The translations under genes were made by a program, and so were the position numbers. This document shows positions 53,186 through 61,219 of a stretch of DNA of 64,000 nt, one piece after another (position 1 is the stretch's first letter; each line of letters begins with the position of its first letter). The notes below the pieces were generated by a model. It was not told where the DNA came from. It did no database searches and saw nothing but the letters and a program-made list of their open reading frames with translations. This DNA comes from Roseomonas nitratireducens (GTDB lineage: Bacteria > Pseudomonadota > Alphaproteobacteria > Acetobacterales > Acetobacteraceae), in NCBI RefSeq assembly GCF_017813355.1, contig NZ_JAGIYZ010000016.1:1-64000 (forward strand), given 5' to 3'.

Positions 53186-53268
53186 CCGTCTTCTCCCTGC
53201 CCGGCTTCTGCGCGCCGCGGCGAAGGGGCAGTATCGGCCGAACGCGCCGCGCGCGGAAGGGAACGCCC

Positions 53269-54342
53269 ATGAAGATCACCCGCGTCACCACGCACCACCA
53301 CCGCACCGGCTTCACCTTCGGCGCGAGCACCCAGGGCGCGGGCGGCAACCTGCATCTGCGCGCGATGGACACGCTGCTGGTGCGCGTCGAGACCGATGCC
53401 GGCATCCATGGCTGGGGCGAAGGCTTCGGCTTCACGGTGGCCGAGACGACGAAGGATGCGGTGGACCGGCTGATCGGCCCGGCCTGCATCGGGCAGGATG
53501 CGGGCGACATCGCCGGCCTCACGCGCATGCTCGCGCGCCGCTTCCACAATTTCGGCCGCAACGGGCCGGTCACCTTCGGCATCTCGGCGATCGACATCGC
53601 GCTGTGGGACATCCGCGCCAAGGCGGCGGGCAAGCCGCTGCACGCGCTGCTCGGCCCGGCCGCGCGGCCTGCCGTGCCGGCCTATGCAAGCCTGCTGCGC
53701 TATGGCCGGCCGGACGACGTGGCGCGCAACGTCGAACGCGCGCTGGCGCTGGGCTACCGGCACATCAAGCTGCACGAGGTCGACCTCGCCTGCATCCGCG
53801 CCGCCCATGCCGCGGCGCCTGACGTGCCGCTCATGCTCGACATCAACTGCGCCTGGGACACGGAAGGCGAGGCGATCGAATTCTGCGAGTCCGTCGCCAC
53901 GCTCGGCGCCGCCTGGGTCGAGGAACCGGTCTGGCCGCCCGAGGACATCCCCGCCATCGCGCGCATCCGCGCCGCATCCCCCGTGCCGATCGCCGCCGGG
54001 GAATGCAACGGCACGGTCGAGGATTTCTGCCGCATGTTCGAGCTGCGTGCGGTCGATGTCGCGCAGCCCTCGGTCACCAAGATCGGCGGCCTGTCGGCGA
54101 TGCTGGAGATCGCGGAGCTCGCGCGGGAAGCGGGCGTGCGGATGGTGCCGCATTGCCCCTATTTCGGCCCGGGGCTGCTCGCGACGCTGCACCTGCTCGC
54201 CGCGCTCGAGGAAGCGGAGCCGATCGAGATCTACTTCGCCGACCTGGATCGCGCGCCCTATGGCGCCGCGCTGCTGCCGCGCGGCGGGGCCATCGCGCTG
54301 CCGCAGGCGCCCGGCCTGGGCTGGGAACCCGAGCCGGGCTGA
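53269..54342 (+). CDS. Mandelate racemase / muconate lactonizing enzyme family protein
   Basis: The 357-aa enolase-superfamily member has an N-terminal capping domain (ITRVTTHHHRTGFTFGASTQ, VETDAGIHGWGEGFGF) and a TIM barrel. The barrel shows a general-base lysine region (GYRHIKLHEVD), then metal ligands in LMLDINCAWD, WVEEPVWPPED and AAGECNGTVEDF. Such enzymes abstract a proton alpha to a carboxylate (racemase, dehydratase or cycloisomerase). Its position between two Bug proteins points to catabolism of a sugar acid or similar compound; the substrate is not decided. Confidence 0.88.
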   Translation: MKITRVTTHHHRTGFTFGASTQGAGGNLHLRAMDTLLVRVETDAGIHGWGEGFGFTVAETTKDAVDRLIGPACIGQDAGDIAGLTRMLARRFHNFGRNGPVTFGISAIDIALWDIRAKAAGKPLHALLGPAARPAVPAYASLLRYGRPDDVARNVERALALGYRHIKLHEVDLACIRAAHAAAPDVPLMLDINCAWDTEGEAIEFCESVATLGAAWVEEPVWPPEDIPAIARIRAASPVPIAAGECNGTVEDFCRMFELRAVDVAQPSVTKIGGLSAMLEIAELAREAGVRMVPHCPYFGPGLLATLHLLAALEEAEPIEIYFADLDRAPYGAALLPRGGAIALPQAPGLGWEPEPG

Positions 54343-54346
54343 CCGG

Positions 54347-55330
54347 TCAGCCTTCCAGCCGCACGTTGGCGGCGCGCGCCACCTCGCGGAAGGTCGCGAT
54401 CTCCGTCCGGATGAAGGTCGCGTATTCCTCCGGCGTCAGCGGATCGGGCACCGCGCCCATCTGCAGGATGCGCGCGGCGATCGCGGGGTCGCGCAGGATG
54501 GCGACGACATCGGCGTTGATGCGGCGGATGATCTCGGCCGGCGTGCCAGCGGGCGCGACCAGGCCCGACCAGCCCGCGGCCTGGTAGCCGGGCACCAGCG
54601 TCTCGGCGATGGTCGGCACGTCAGGCAGCTGCGGCACGCGGCGGGCCGAGCACAGCGCGATCGCCTTCACCCGCCCCTCGCGGATGTGCGGCAGGGCGGA
54701 GGCGACGGAATCCGTCATCAGCCGGACATTGCCAGCGATGACGTCGGCGATCGCCGGGCCGCTGCCGCGGTAGTGCACGATGTTGAAGCGGATATTGGCG
54801 CGCAGCATCAGCAGTTCGGCGGCCATGTGCTGGCTCGTCGCCGGCCCCGCCGAGGCCATGTCGAGCCCGCCCGGATTGGCGCGCGCGGCAGCGGCCAGTT
54901 CCGGCATCGTGTTCGCCGGCAGCGAAGGGTGCGCGATGACCAGCAGCGGCACCATCGCGACGTTGGTGATCGCCGCGAAGTCGCGTTCCGCGTCATAGGG
55001 CACGCGCGGCAGCACGGACGGATTGACGCCGAGCGTGCCGGATGTGCCGGCCGTCAGCGTGTAGCCATCCGGCGCGGCGCGCGCGCCCGCTTCCAGCGCG
55101 GGGGCACCGGCGCCGCCGGCGCGGTTCTCCACCACAACGCGCTGCGGCCAGCGCTTGGAAAGCTCGTCGGCAACGAGGCGCGTGATGATGTCGCTCGCCT
55201 GGCCCGGCGGGAAGGGAACGATGATCCGCACCGGCCGGTTCGGCCAGTCGGATTGCGCATGCGCGACGGCGGGCAGCAGCGGCATCGTGGCCGCGCCGAG
55301 CAGCGCGCGGCGGCGGAGCGTGTGGGCCAT
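54347..55330 (-). CDS. Tripartite tricarboxylate transporter (Bug/TctC family) substrate-binding protein
   Basis: The 327-aa protein has a signal with three arginines (RRRALLGAATMPLLPAVAHA) and Bug motifs WPNRPVRIIVPFPPGQASDI, QRVVVENRAGGAGAPALEAG, MASAGPATSQHMAAELLMLR and IVHYRGSGPAIADVIAG. It is clearly different from the Bug protein at 52.2-53.2 kb, so each likely binds a different ligand. It is convergent with the enolase-superfamily gene (four bases between stops). Confidence 0.92.
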   Translation of the reverse strand: MAHTLRRRALLGAATMPLLPAVAHAQSDWPNRPVRIIVPFPPGQASDIITRLVADELSKRWPQRVVVENRAGGAGAPALEAGARAAPDGYTLTAGTSGTLGVNPSVLPRVPYDAERDFAAITNVAMVPLLVIAHPSLPANTMPELAAAARANPGGLDMASAGPATSQHMAAELLMLRANIRFNIVHYRGSGPAIADVIAGNVRLMTDSVASALPHIREGRVKAIALCSARRVPQLPDVPTIAETLVPGYQAAGWSGLVAPAGTPAEIIRRINADVVAILRDPAIAARILQMGAVPDPLTPEEYATFIRTEIATFREVARAANVRLEG

Positions 55331-55382
55331 GGGTTTCCTCCCGGTTCGACTGGCGGGAGGCTACCGCCTGGCGCGGGCCGCG

Positions 55383-55781
55383 TCAGGCCCCCCGCATCGC
55401 CTGCGACATCTCGTCGAGCCGGGTCTGCCCGGTGCGCAGCGCCTCGCGGCGCTCGGCGGCGGCGCGGCGCTCGCGCAGCATGCCGACCACCTTCTCGGCG
55501 CCACGGGCCTGCGCGACCGACACGCGCTCGGCCTCCATCGCGGCCTCGGCCCGGGCGGTCGCCGCCGCCTGGGCCTGCTTGGCGGCCAGCAGGCGGGCGA
55601 GGAAGGCGCCATAGGTGAAGGGCGCCGCATCCGCGGATTCGCCCCGCAGCGCGTCCTCCACGGCCGCCGCCGCGGCTTCCTCGGCGGCGAGCCGCGTGCG
55701 CGCCTCCGCGAGCCTCCGCTGGGCGGTCGTGACTTCAAGGCGGCGGAGCTTTTCGAGCGTGGCGAGCGGATCGCGCTTCAT
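55383..55781 (-). CDS. FliJ-like coiled-coil protein
   Basis: The 132-aa protein is almost entirely helical and Ala/Glu/Arg-rich: MKRDPLATLEKLRRLEVTTA, RRLAEARTRLAAEEAAAAAV, and C-terminal RGAEKVVGMLRERRAAAERR. Its length and start (KRDPLATLxxLRRLEVxxA) match FliJ, the flagellar export chaperone escort, in Acetobacteraceae. No other flagellar gene is in the window, so it would be an orphan locus. Coiled-coil similarity alone can mislead, so the name stays tentative. Confidence 0.6.
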   Translation of the reverse strand: MKRDPLATLEKLRRLEVTTAQRRLAEARTRLAAEEAAAAAVEDALRGESADAAPFTYGAFLARLLAAKQAQAAATARAEAAMEAERVSVAQARGAEKVVGMLRERRAAAERREALRTGQTRLDEMSQAMRGA

Positions 55782-55907
55782 GGCGGCTGTCCAGGGTACG
55801 GCAGCCTCACCTTGGCGCGCGAACGTTGCCCAAGCGTTAAGGCGCACCCTGGCGCCCATCCCGAACGCATGGGAAAAGCAGGCAAAGACAGGCCGAGAGG
55901 AAGCGCC

Positions 55908-57008
55908 ATGCCCCTGCCATCGAACACGCTCAGCATCGCCGTGCTGCCGGGCGACGGCATCGGCACGGAGGTGACCGAGGCGACGCTCGCCGTGCTGGAG
56001 CCGCTGGCGAAGCGGCACGGCATCGGCCTGGCCTTCGAGACGCTGCGCGCCGGCGCCTTCTGCTACCGCGACACCGGCACGGCGATGAGCGAGGAGACCT
56101 TCGCCCGTGCCGCGAAGGCCGATGCGATCCTGCTGGGTGCGATGGGCTGGCCGGAGATCCGCGCCGCCGACGGGACCGAGATCGCCCCGCAGCTCGACCT
56201 GCGCTTCCGGCTCAACCTCTATGCCGGGGTGCGGCCCTTCCGCGCGCTGCCGGGCGTGCCCGTCGCCCTCGCCGACCCGCGCGCGCGCGACATCGACCTG
56301 GTGATCGTGCGCGAAAGCACCGAGGGCCTGTTCTTCTCCCGCGACCGCGGCACCGTCACGCACGACATGGCGGAGGAGACGCTGCGCATCACGCGGACGG
56401 TGACGGAGAAGCTCGCCCGCTTCTCCTTCGGCCTCGCGCGCCAGCGCGCGGCGCGGCGCGGCCGGCAGGGCACGGTGACGCTGGTGGACAAGGCCAACGT
56501 CTTCCGCGCCTTCGCCTTCATGCGCGGCATATTCGCCGACATCGCGGCGGAGTATCCGGATGTGGCGCATGGCGCGCACTACGTGGACGCGATGGCGCTC
56601 GACCTGGTGCGCCGCCCCTGGGCCTTCGACGTGCTGCCGACGGAGAACATGTTCGGCGACATCCTGTCCGACCTCGGCGCCGGGCTCGTCGGCGGCATGG
56701 GCTTCGCGCCGAGTGCCGATATCGGCGACACGCACGCCGTCTTCCAGCCGGCGCACGGCACGGCGCCGGACATCGCCGGCAAGGGGCTCGCCAACCCCAC
56801 GGCGACGATCCTCTCGGCGGCGATGATGCTCGATTGGCTGGCGGGCAAGGGTGCGGGGCAGGGCTTCGCCGATGCGGCGGCGGAACTCGACGCCGCGGTC
56901 GATGCCGCCTTCGCCGGTGGGCTGCGCACGCCCGACATCGGCGGCGCGGACGGCACGGCGGCGGCGGCGCGGGCGATCGCGGCGCGGATCGGATCAGCGG
57001 GCGGCTAG
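55908..57008 (+). CDS. Isocitrate/isopropylmalate dehydrogenase family protein (tartrate dehydrogenase-like)
   Basis: The 366-aa enzyme has the beta-decarboxylating dehydrogenase fold: LSIAVLPGDGIGTEVTEATL, the substrate arginine region RFRLNLYAGVRPFRALPG and IVRESTEGLFFSRDRG. The metal-binding signature is NMFGDILSDLGAGLVGGMGF, with QPAHGTAPDIAGKGLANPTA after it. It oxidises and decarboxylates a 2-hydroxy acid with NAD(P). The lack of leuC/leuD neighbours and the catabolic context favour a tartrate- or malate-type substrate over leucine synthesis. The ATG at 55908 has GAGAGGA upstream. Its stop codon lies inside the repeat at 57005. Confidence 0.88.
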   Translation: MPLPSNTLSIAVLPGDGIGTEVTEATLAVLEPLAKRHGIGLAFETLRAGAFCYRDTGTAMSEETFARAAKADAILLGAMGWPEIRAADGTEIAPQLDLRFRLNLYAGVRPFRALPGVPVALADPRARDIDLVIVRESTEGLFFSRDRGTVTHDMAEETLRITRTVTEKLARFSFGLARQRAARRGRQGTVTLVDKANVFRAFAFMRGIFADIAAEYPDVAHGAHYVDAMALDLVRRPWAFDVLPTENMFGDILSDLGAGLVGGMGFAPSADIGDTHAVFQPAHGTAPDIAGKGLANPTATILSAAMMLDWLAGKGAGQGFADAAAELDAAVDAAFAGGLRTPDIGGADGTAAAARAIAARIGSAGG

Positions 57009-57111
57009 AGCACTATCCGTCCTTTCGGACGGATTACGTGCTCTAGAAGCCATTGAATCTACAGCACGAAATCCGATCACACTAATTCGGTGTGATCGGA
57101 TAGTGCTGTAG
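57005..57111. repeat. Intergenic palindromic repeat, copy 2 (two nested hairpins)
   Basis: Hairpin A (57005-57046): CTAGAGCAC pairs with GTGCTCTAG, and inside it ATCCGTCC with GGACGGAT around a TTTC loop. Hairpin B (57059-57111): CTACAGCAC with GTGCTGTAG, and inside it ATCCGATCACAC (57071-57082) with GTGTGATCGGAT (57090-57101). The linker and left arm of B match the repeat at 49285-49317 in inverted orientation. The element contains the stop of the upstream dehydrogenase gene and the last nine codons and stop of the convergent SDR. Confidence 0.8.
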
Positions 57112-57900
57112 CCAGACCGCGTCGGCGGCGAGTTCCGGCCAGCCGATCGCGCGCATCGCCGCCGGCGCGTCCGGCGCCGCCGCATCCCAGCGGCCGGCGG
57201 TGATGCGCTGGCCGGTGATGCCCGCCGCGTCCTCCGACAGCAGCCAGGCGAGCGGCGGGCCCATCACGGCCGGGCGCAGCATCTGCTCGCGCGGCCAGGA
57301 CGCACCCGGCCCGATGAAGGGCGTGTCGGTCGGCCCGCCCGGAATCAGCACGTTCACGGTGATGCCGCTGTCCTTCAGCTCCTCCGCCCAGACGCCGGAG
57401 GCGGCTTCGAGCGCCGCCTTGGTCGCGCCATAGGGCAGCACGCGCAGCATGGTCCGGAACGACGTGGTGTTGTTCACCACCCTGCCCCACCCCGCCGCGC
57501 GCATCATCGGCAGCGCGGCGCGGACCAGCAGCATCGGCGCGCGGACATTGATGGCGAAGAAGCGGTCCCAGGTGGCGGCGTCCAGTTCCTCGATCGGGGG
57601 GATGCGCGTCTCCGCGTCCGGCCGCAGGCTCGAGACGCCGATGCCGGCATTGTTCACCACCGCCTCCACCGTGCCGAAGCGCGCGACGGCGGCGTCGATG
57701 CCGGCGGCGCAGCCCTCCACGGTCGAGAGATCGGCCGCGATCGGCGCGAGCGCCGTCCCCGGATGCGCGGCCGCCAGCGCGGCCAGCCCGGCCTCGTCGC
57801 GATCCAACGCCGCCACGCGGTGACCCGCCGCGAGCGTCGATGCCACCATCGCGCGGCCGATGCCGCCGGCGGCCCCGGTGATCAGGACGGTACGGGCCAT
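57082..57900 (-). CDS. Short-chain dehydrogenase/reductase (SDR) family oxidoreductase
   Basis: The 272-aa classical SDR has VLITGAAGGIGRAMVASTLA (cofactor site), the NNAGIG motif near 88, the catalytic Ser in VVNNTTSFRTML and the dyad LPYGATKAALEAAS. The C-terminal residues LQHYPITPN and the TAG stop are encoded by a dispersed palindromic repeat (57005-57111), so the natural end of this protein was probably replaced or extended. It is divergent from the monooxygenase gene. The substrate is unknown; the neighbours suggest catabolism. Confidence 0.88.
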   Translation of the reverse strand: MARTVLITGAAGGIGRAMVASTLAAGHRVAALDRDEAGLAALAAAHPGTALAPIAADLSTVEGCAAGIDAAVARFGTVEAVVNNAGIGVSSLRPDAETRIPPIEELDAATWDRFFAINVRAPMLLVRAALPMMRAAGWGRVVNNTTSFRTMLRVLPYGATKAALEAASGVWAEELKDSGITVNVLIPGGPTDTPFIGPGASWPREQMLRPAVMGPPLAWLLSEDAAGITGQRITAGRWDAAAPDAPAAMRAIGWPELAADAVWLQHYPITPN

Positions 57901-58013
57901 GGCGCTTCTCCCTTGTCTGGCCCCACCAGCCTGGACCCTCGGCGGCGCCGCGCGAAGCCCTGGCCCTTCCGGCGCGGGACGCTATCTTCCGCCCCGACGA
58001 GGGAGGAGCCGGC

Positions 58014-59261
58014 ATGCGCGTCATCATCGCGGGCGGGGGGATCGGCGGGCTGGCGGCGGCGCTCGCGCTGCACGAGGCCGGGATCGAGGTCGAGGTGTTC
58101 GAGGCCGCGGCCGAGATCAGGCCGCTCGGCGTCGGCATCAACGTCCTGCCGCACGCCATGCGGGAGTTGACGGAACTCGGCCTGCAGGACCGCGTCGCGG
58201 GGGCGGGCATCGTCACGCGCGAACTCGCCTATGCCAACCGCTTCGGGCAGATGATCTGGTCCGAGCCGCGCGGCCGCCATGCCGGCTACACCTGGCCGCA
58301 GGTCTCGATCCATCGCGGCCGGCTGCACCTGGTGCTGCTGGAGGCCGCGCGGGAAAGGCTCGGCGATGCGCGCATCCATCTCGGCGCCCGGCTGGAAGGC
58401 TTCGCGCAGGACGACCTGGGCGTGACGGCGCGCTTCGCCGGCGGGGCGACGGCGCGGGGCGACGTGCTGGTGGCCGCCGACGGCATCCATTCCGTCGCGC
58501 GCGCGCTGCTCTATCCGAACGAGGGCCCGCCCAAGTGGAACGGCGCCATCCTGTGGCGCGCGACGAGCATCGCCGAGCCCTTCCTGACCGGCGCCACCAT
58601 GGCGGTCGCGGGAAACCGCGACGAGAAATTCGTCGTCTACCCGATCGCCGACCTGCCGGACGGCCGCAAGCTGACCAACTGGATCGCCGAGCGCCGCGTC
58701 GACCCGAACCAGGAATGGAAGCGGGAGGACTGGAACCGCCCCGGCCGCGTCGAGGATTTCCAGGAGGCCTTCCGCGACTGGCGCTTCGACTGGCTGGACG
58801 TCCCCGCGCTGATCCGCAGCGCGCAATCCGTGTTCGAATTCCCGATGGTGGACCGCGACCCGCTGCCGCGCTGGACGCATGGGCGCGTCACGCTGCTCGG
58901 CGATGCGGCGCATCCGCTCTACCCGATCGGATCCAACGGCTCCTCCCAGGGCATCCTCGATGCGCGGACGCTCGCGCTGAAGCTCGCCACCATCGCCGAC
59001 CCGGTCGCGGCGCTCGAAGCCTATGAGGCGATCCGCCGCCCGGCGACGGCCGCATTGCTGGAAGCCACGCGCGGCGACGGCCCGGACATCGTGCTCGACA
59101 TCGCCGAGGCGCGCGCGCCCGACGGCTTCGCCGACATCGAGGCCATCATGCCGCAGGCCGAGCGCGCCGAGATCGCCGCGCACTACAAGCGGCTCGCGGG
59201 ATTCGAGCCGACGACGCTGAACGCGCGGCCGAGCCTCGCCCCGCCGAGGCGCGCGGCATGA
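58014..59261 (+). CDS. FAD-dependent monooxygenase (salicylate hydroxylase-like)
   Basis: The 415-aa group A flavoprotein monooxygenase starts VIIAGGGIGGLAAALALHEA (GxGxxG) and has VLVAADGIHSVARALLYP (the DG motif). The late FAD motif reads GRVTLLGDAAHPLYPIGSNG followed by SSQGILDAR. Such enzymes hydroxylate aromatic acids using NAD(P)H and oxygen. Its stop overlaps the start of the amidohydrolase gene by four bases (ATGA), so the two act in one pathway. The inducer and substrate cannot be read from sequence. Confidence 0.9.
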   Translation: MRVIIAGGGIGGLAAALALHEAGIEVEVFEAAAEIRPLGVGINVLPHAMRELTELGLQDRVAGAGIVTRELAYANRFGQMIWSEPRGRHAGYTWPQVSIHRGRLHLVLLEAARERLGDARIHLGARLEGFAQDDLGVTARFAGGATARGDVLVAADGIHSVARALLYPNEGPPKWNGAILWRATSIAEPFLTGATMAVAGNRDEKFVVYPIADLPDGRKLTNWIAERRVDPNQEWKREDWNRPGRVEDFQEAFRDWRFDWLDVPALIRSAQSVFEFPMVDRDPLPRWTHGRVTLLGDAAHPLYPIGSNGSSQGILDARTLALKLATIADPVAALEAYEAIRRPATAALLEATRGDGPDIVLDIAEARAPDGFADIEAIMPQAERAEIAAHYKRLAGFEPTTLNARPSLAPPRRAA

Positions 59262-60292
59262 GCACGCACTACATCGCCGTCCGTGAGGAATGGCTCGCCG
59301 CGCGGCAGGAGGAGATCCTCGACCCCGCCCAGCCCATCATCGACCCGCACCACCACCTGTGGGACCGGCCGGGCTGGCGCTACCTCCTCGACGACATGCT
59401 GGCCGACCTGCGGACCGGCCACGACGTGCGCGCGACGGTGCTGGTGCAGGCGCGCGCCTTCCACCGCGCCGACGGGCCGGAAGCCTTCCGCCCGGTGGGC
59501 GAGACGCAGTTCGCCGCCGGCGTCGCGGCGATGTGCGAAAGCGGCATCTACGGCGCGCCGCGCATCTGCGCCGGCATCGTCGGCTTCGCCGACCTGACGC
59601 GCGGCGCGGCGGCGGGCGAGGTGCTGGACGCCCACATCGCCGCCGGCAATGGCCGCTTCCGCGGCATCCGCCACATCGCGACCTGGGACCCGGACCCGGA
59701 GATGCTGAACCCCGCCTACACCCCGGCGGAGGACATGATGGACAGCGAGGGCTTCCGCGCCGGCATCGCGGAACTGGGCCGGCGGCGCCTGTCCTTCGAT
59801 GCCTGGATCTATTTCCACCAGATCCCGCGCCTCGCGGCACTCGCCCGCGCCTGCCCGGACGTGCCGATGGTGCTCGACCATTGCGGCGGCATCCTCGGCA
59901 TCGGGCGCTATGCGGGCCGGCGCGATGCCGTCTTCGCGCAATGGTCGGCGCATATGGCCGACCTCGCGCGCTGCCCGAACGTGATGGTCAAGTGCGGCGG
60001 GCTCGGCATGCGGCTGCCGGGCTTCGGGCTGGAGGAAGCGGAGGTCGCGCCCTCCTCCGCCATGCTGGCCGAGGCGTGGCGGCCCTGGATGGAACGCTGC
60101 ATCGAGCTGTTCGGCAGCAAGCGCTGCATGTTCGAGAGCAACTTCCCGGTCGACAAGGGCGGCTACGGCTACGCGGTCGGCTGGAACGCCTTCAAGCGCG
60201 TCGCCGCGGGCGCCACGGCCGAGGAGAAGGCCGACCTGTTCTGGCGCAGCGCGGCGCGCTTCTACCGGCTGGATGACGTCATCGCGGCCTAG
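59258..60292 (+). CDS. Amidohydrolase family protein (Amidohydro_2)
   Basis: The 344-aa TIM-barrel hydrolase carries IIDPHHHLWDRPGWRYLLDD (N-terminal metal histidines, about 28-33), GNGRFRGIRHIATWDPDP, VPMVLDHCGGILGIGRY and the C-terminal CMFESNFPVDKGGYGYAVGW with its conserved Asp. The family covers lactonases and decarboxylases of sugar and aromatic acids. Coupled translation with the monooxygenase gene suggests it works on that enzyme's product or precursor. Its end is about 50 bases from the convergent ycjF gene. Confidence 0.88.
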   Translation: MSTHYIAVREEWLAARQEEILDPAQPIIDPHHHLWDRPGWRYLLDDMLADLRTGHDVRATVLVQARAFHRADGPEAFRPVGETQFAAGVAAMCESGIYGAPRICAGIVGFADLTRGAAAGEVLDAHIAAGNGRFRGIRHIATWDPDPEMLNPAYTPAEDMMDSEGFRAGIAELGRRRLSFDAWIYFHQIPRLAALARACPDVPMVLDHCGGILGIGRYAGRRDAVFAQWSAHMADLARCPNVMVKCGGLGMRLPGFGLEEAEVAPSSAMLAEAWRPWMERCIELFGSKRCMFESNFPVDKGGYGYAVGWNAFKRVAAGATAEEKADLFWRSAARFYRLDDVIAA

Positions 60293-60343
60293 ATTCGGCT
60301 GGACCCGGCCGCAGGCGCGAAGACTTGCCGGAGCGGTCTCCCC

Positions 60344-61219
60344 TCACCTGGAAACCGCCCTGGGCAGGATCCGGCACGCCTCGTCCGCCGCGCGGGCGAG
60401 CAGGATCATCCGCCGCGCCGCGACCGCGCCGGCCGCCGCTTCGCCCGCCACATGCTCGGCGAGGCGGCTGCTCAGCACCGCGCGCACCATCGCATCGACC
60501 GCGATGTCGGTCGCCGCGACCATCGCCGCATCCGTCGCGATCCGGCGCAGCAGCGCGACGGTGCCCGCGAGCCCCGGCCGCAGCCCGTGCAGCATCGCCA
60601 CCTGCCGCACGAGCCGCACCCCGCGCCAGGCGAAGATCACCGCGTCGAGCCCCGGCGAGGGGCTGACCGCGGTGACCGCGAAGGCCTGCATCGCCGCCGC
60701 GCGCCCGAGCCCGGCCGCTTCCTCGGCCAGCGGCGCGAGCAGCCGCGCCTCCACCAGCGCGCGCGCGGCATCGGGCGGCATGTCCGCGAGCCCCTCGATG
60801 CGCGGGCGGCCGGGCGGCAGGCGGCTCTGCCAGCGCTGCAGTTCCGCCGCGAGTGCAGCGGCGTCCCCCCGCGCGGCCGCGGCGCGCGCGCGATCGACGC
60901 GCGACAATGCGACGTAGCCCGATGCCTCCCGCCAGATCGCGGCGCCGATCAGGCCGAAGCCGGCAAGCGCCACGACCAGCGTCAGCCAGCCGAGCCACGC
61001 GGCGCGGGCGAATTGCGCAGCGACGAAGTTGCCGGCGTCCAGCGCGGCCAGGCCCAACGCCAGCACCGCGATGCCCGCCGCGACGAGCGCCGCGCCGGAC
61101 CAGCCGCCCCGCGGCGGCGCGACGGCGGCGACCGCCTTCTCCCAGCCGAAATCGAGCCGCGCCGGCGGGGTGGCGGCTTCGTCCAGGATGATCCTCGGCT
61201 GCGGGGCGGGCGCGGTCAC
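60344..61219 (-). CDS. YcjF family (DUF697/TIGR01620) membrane protein
   Basis: The 291-aa protein has a Pro/Ala-rich cytoplasmic N-terminus (RIILDEAATPPARLDFGWEK), two membrane helices (about 48-68 and 78-105) and a conserved helical C-terminal domain (ALVEARLLAPLAEEAAGLGR, IFAWRGVRLVRQVAMLHGLR, ARRMILLARAADEACRILPR). YcjF is linked in genomes and expression to YcjX and is of unknown function. The GTG start at 61219 overlaps the ycjX stop as GTGA, which is strong evidence for this start and for coupling. Confidence 0.85.
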   Translation of the reverse strand: MTAPAPQPRIILDEAATPPARLDFGWEKAVAAVAPPRGGWSGAALVAAGIAVLALGLAALDAGNFVAAQFARAAWLGWLTLVVALAGFGLIGAAIWREASGYVALSRVDRARAAAARGDAAALAAELQRWQSRLPPGRPRIEGLADMPPDAARALVEARLLAPLAEEAAGLGRAAAMQAFAVTAVSPSPGLDAVIFAWRGVRLVRQVAMLHGLRPGLAGTVALLRRIATDAAMVAATDIAVDAMVRAVLSSRLAEHVAGEAAAGAVAARRMILLARAADEACRILPRAVSR

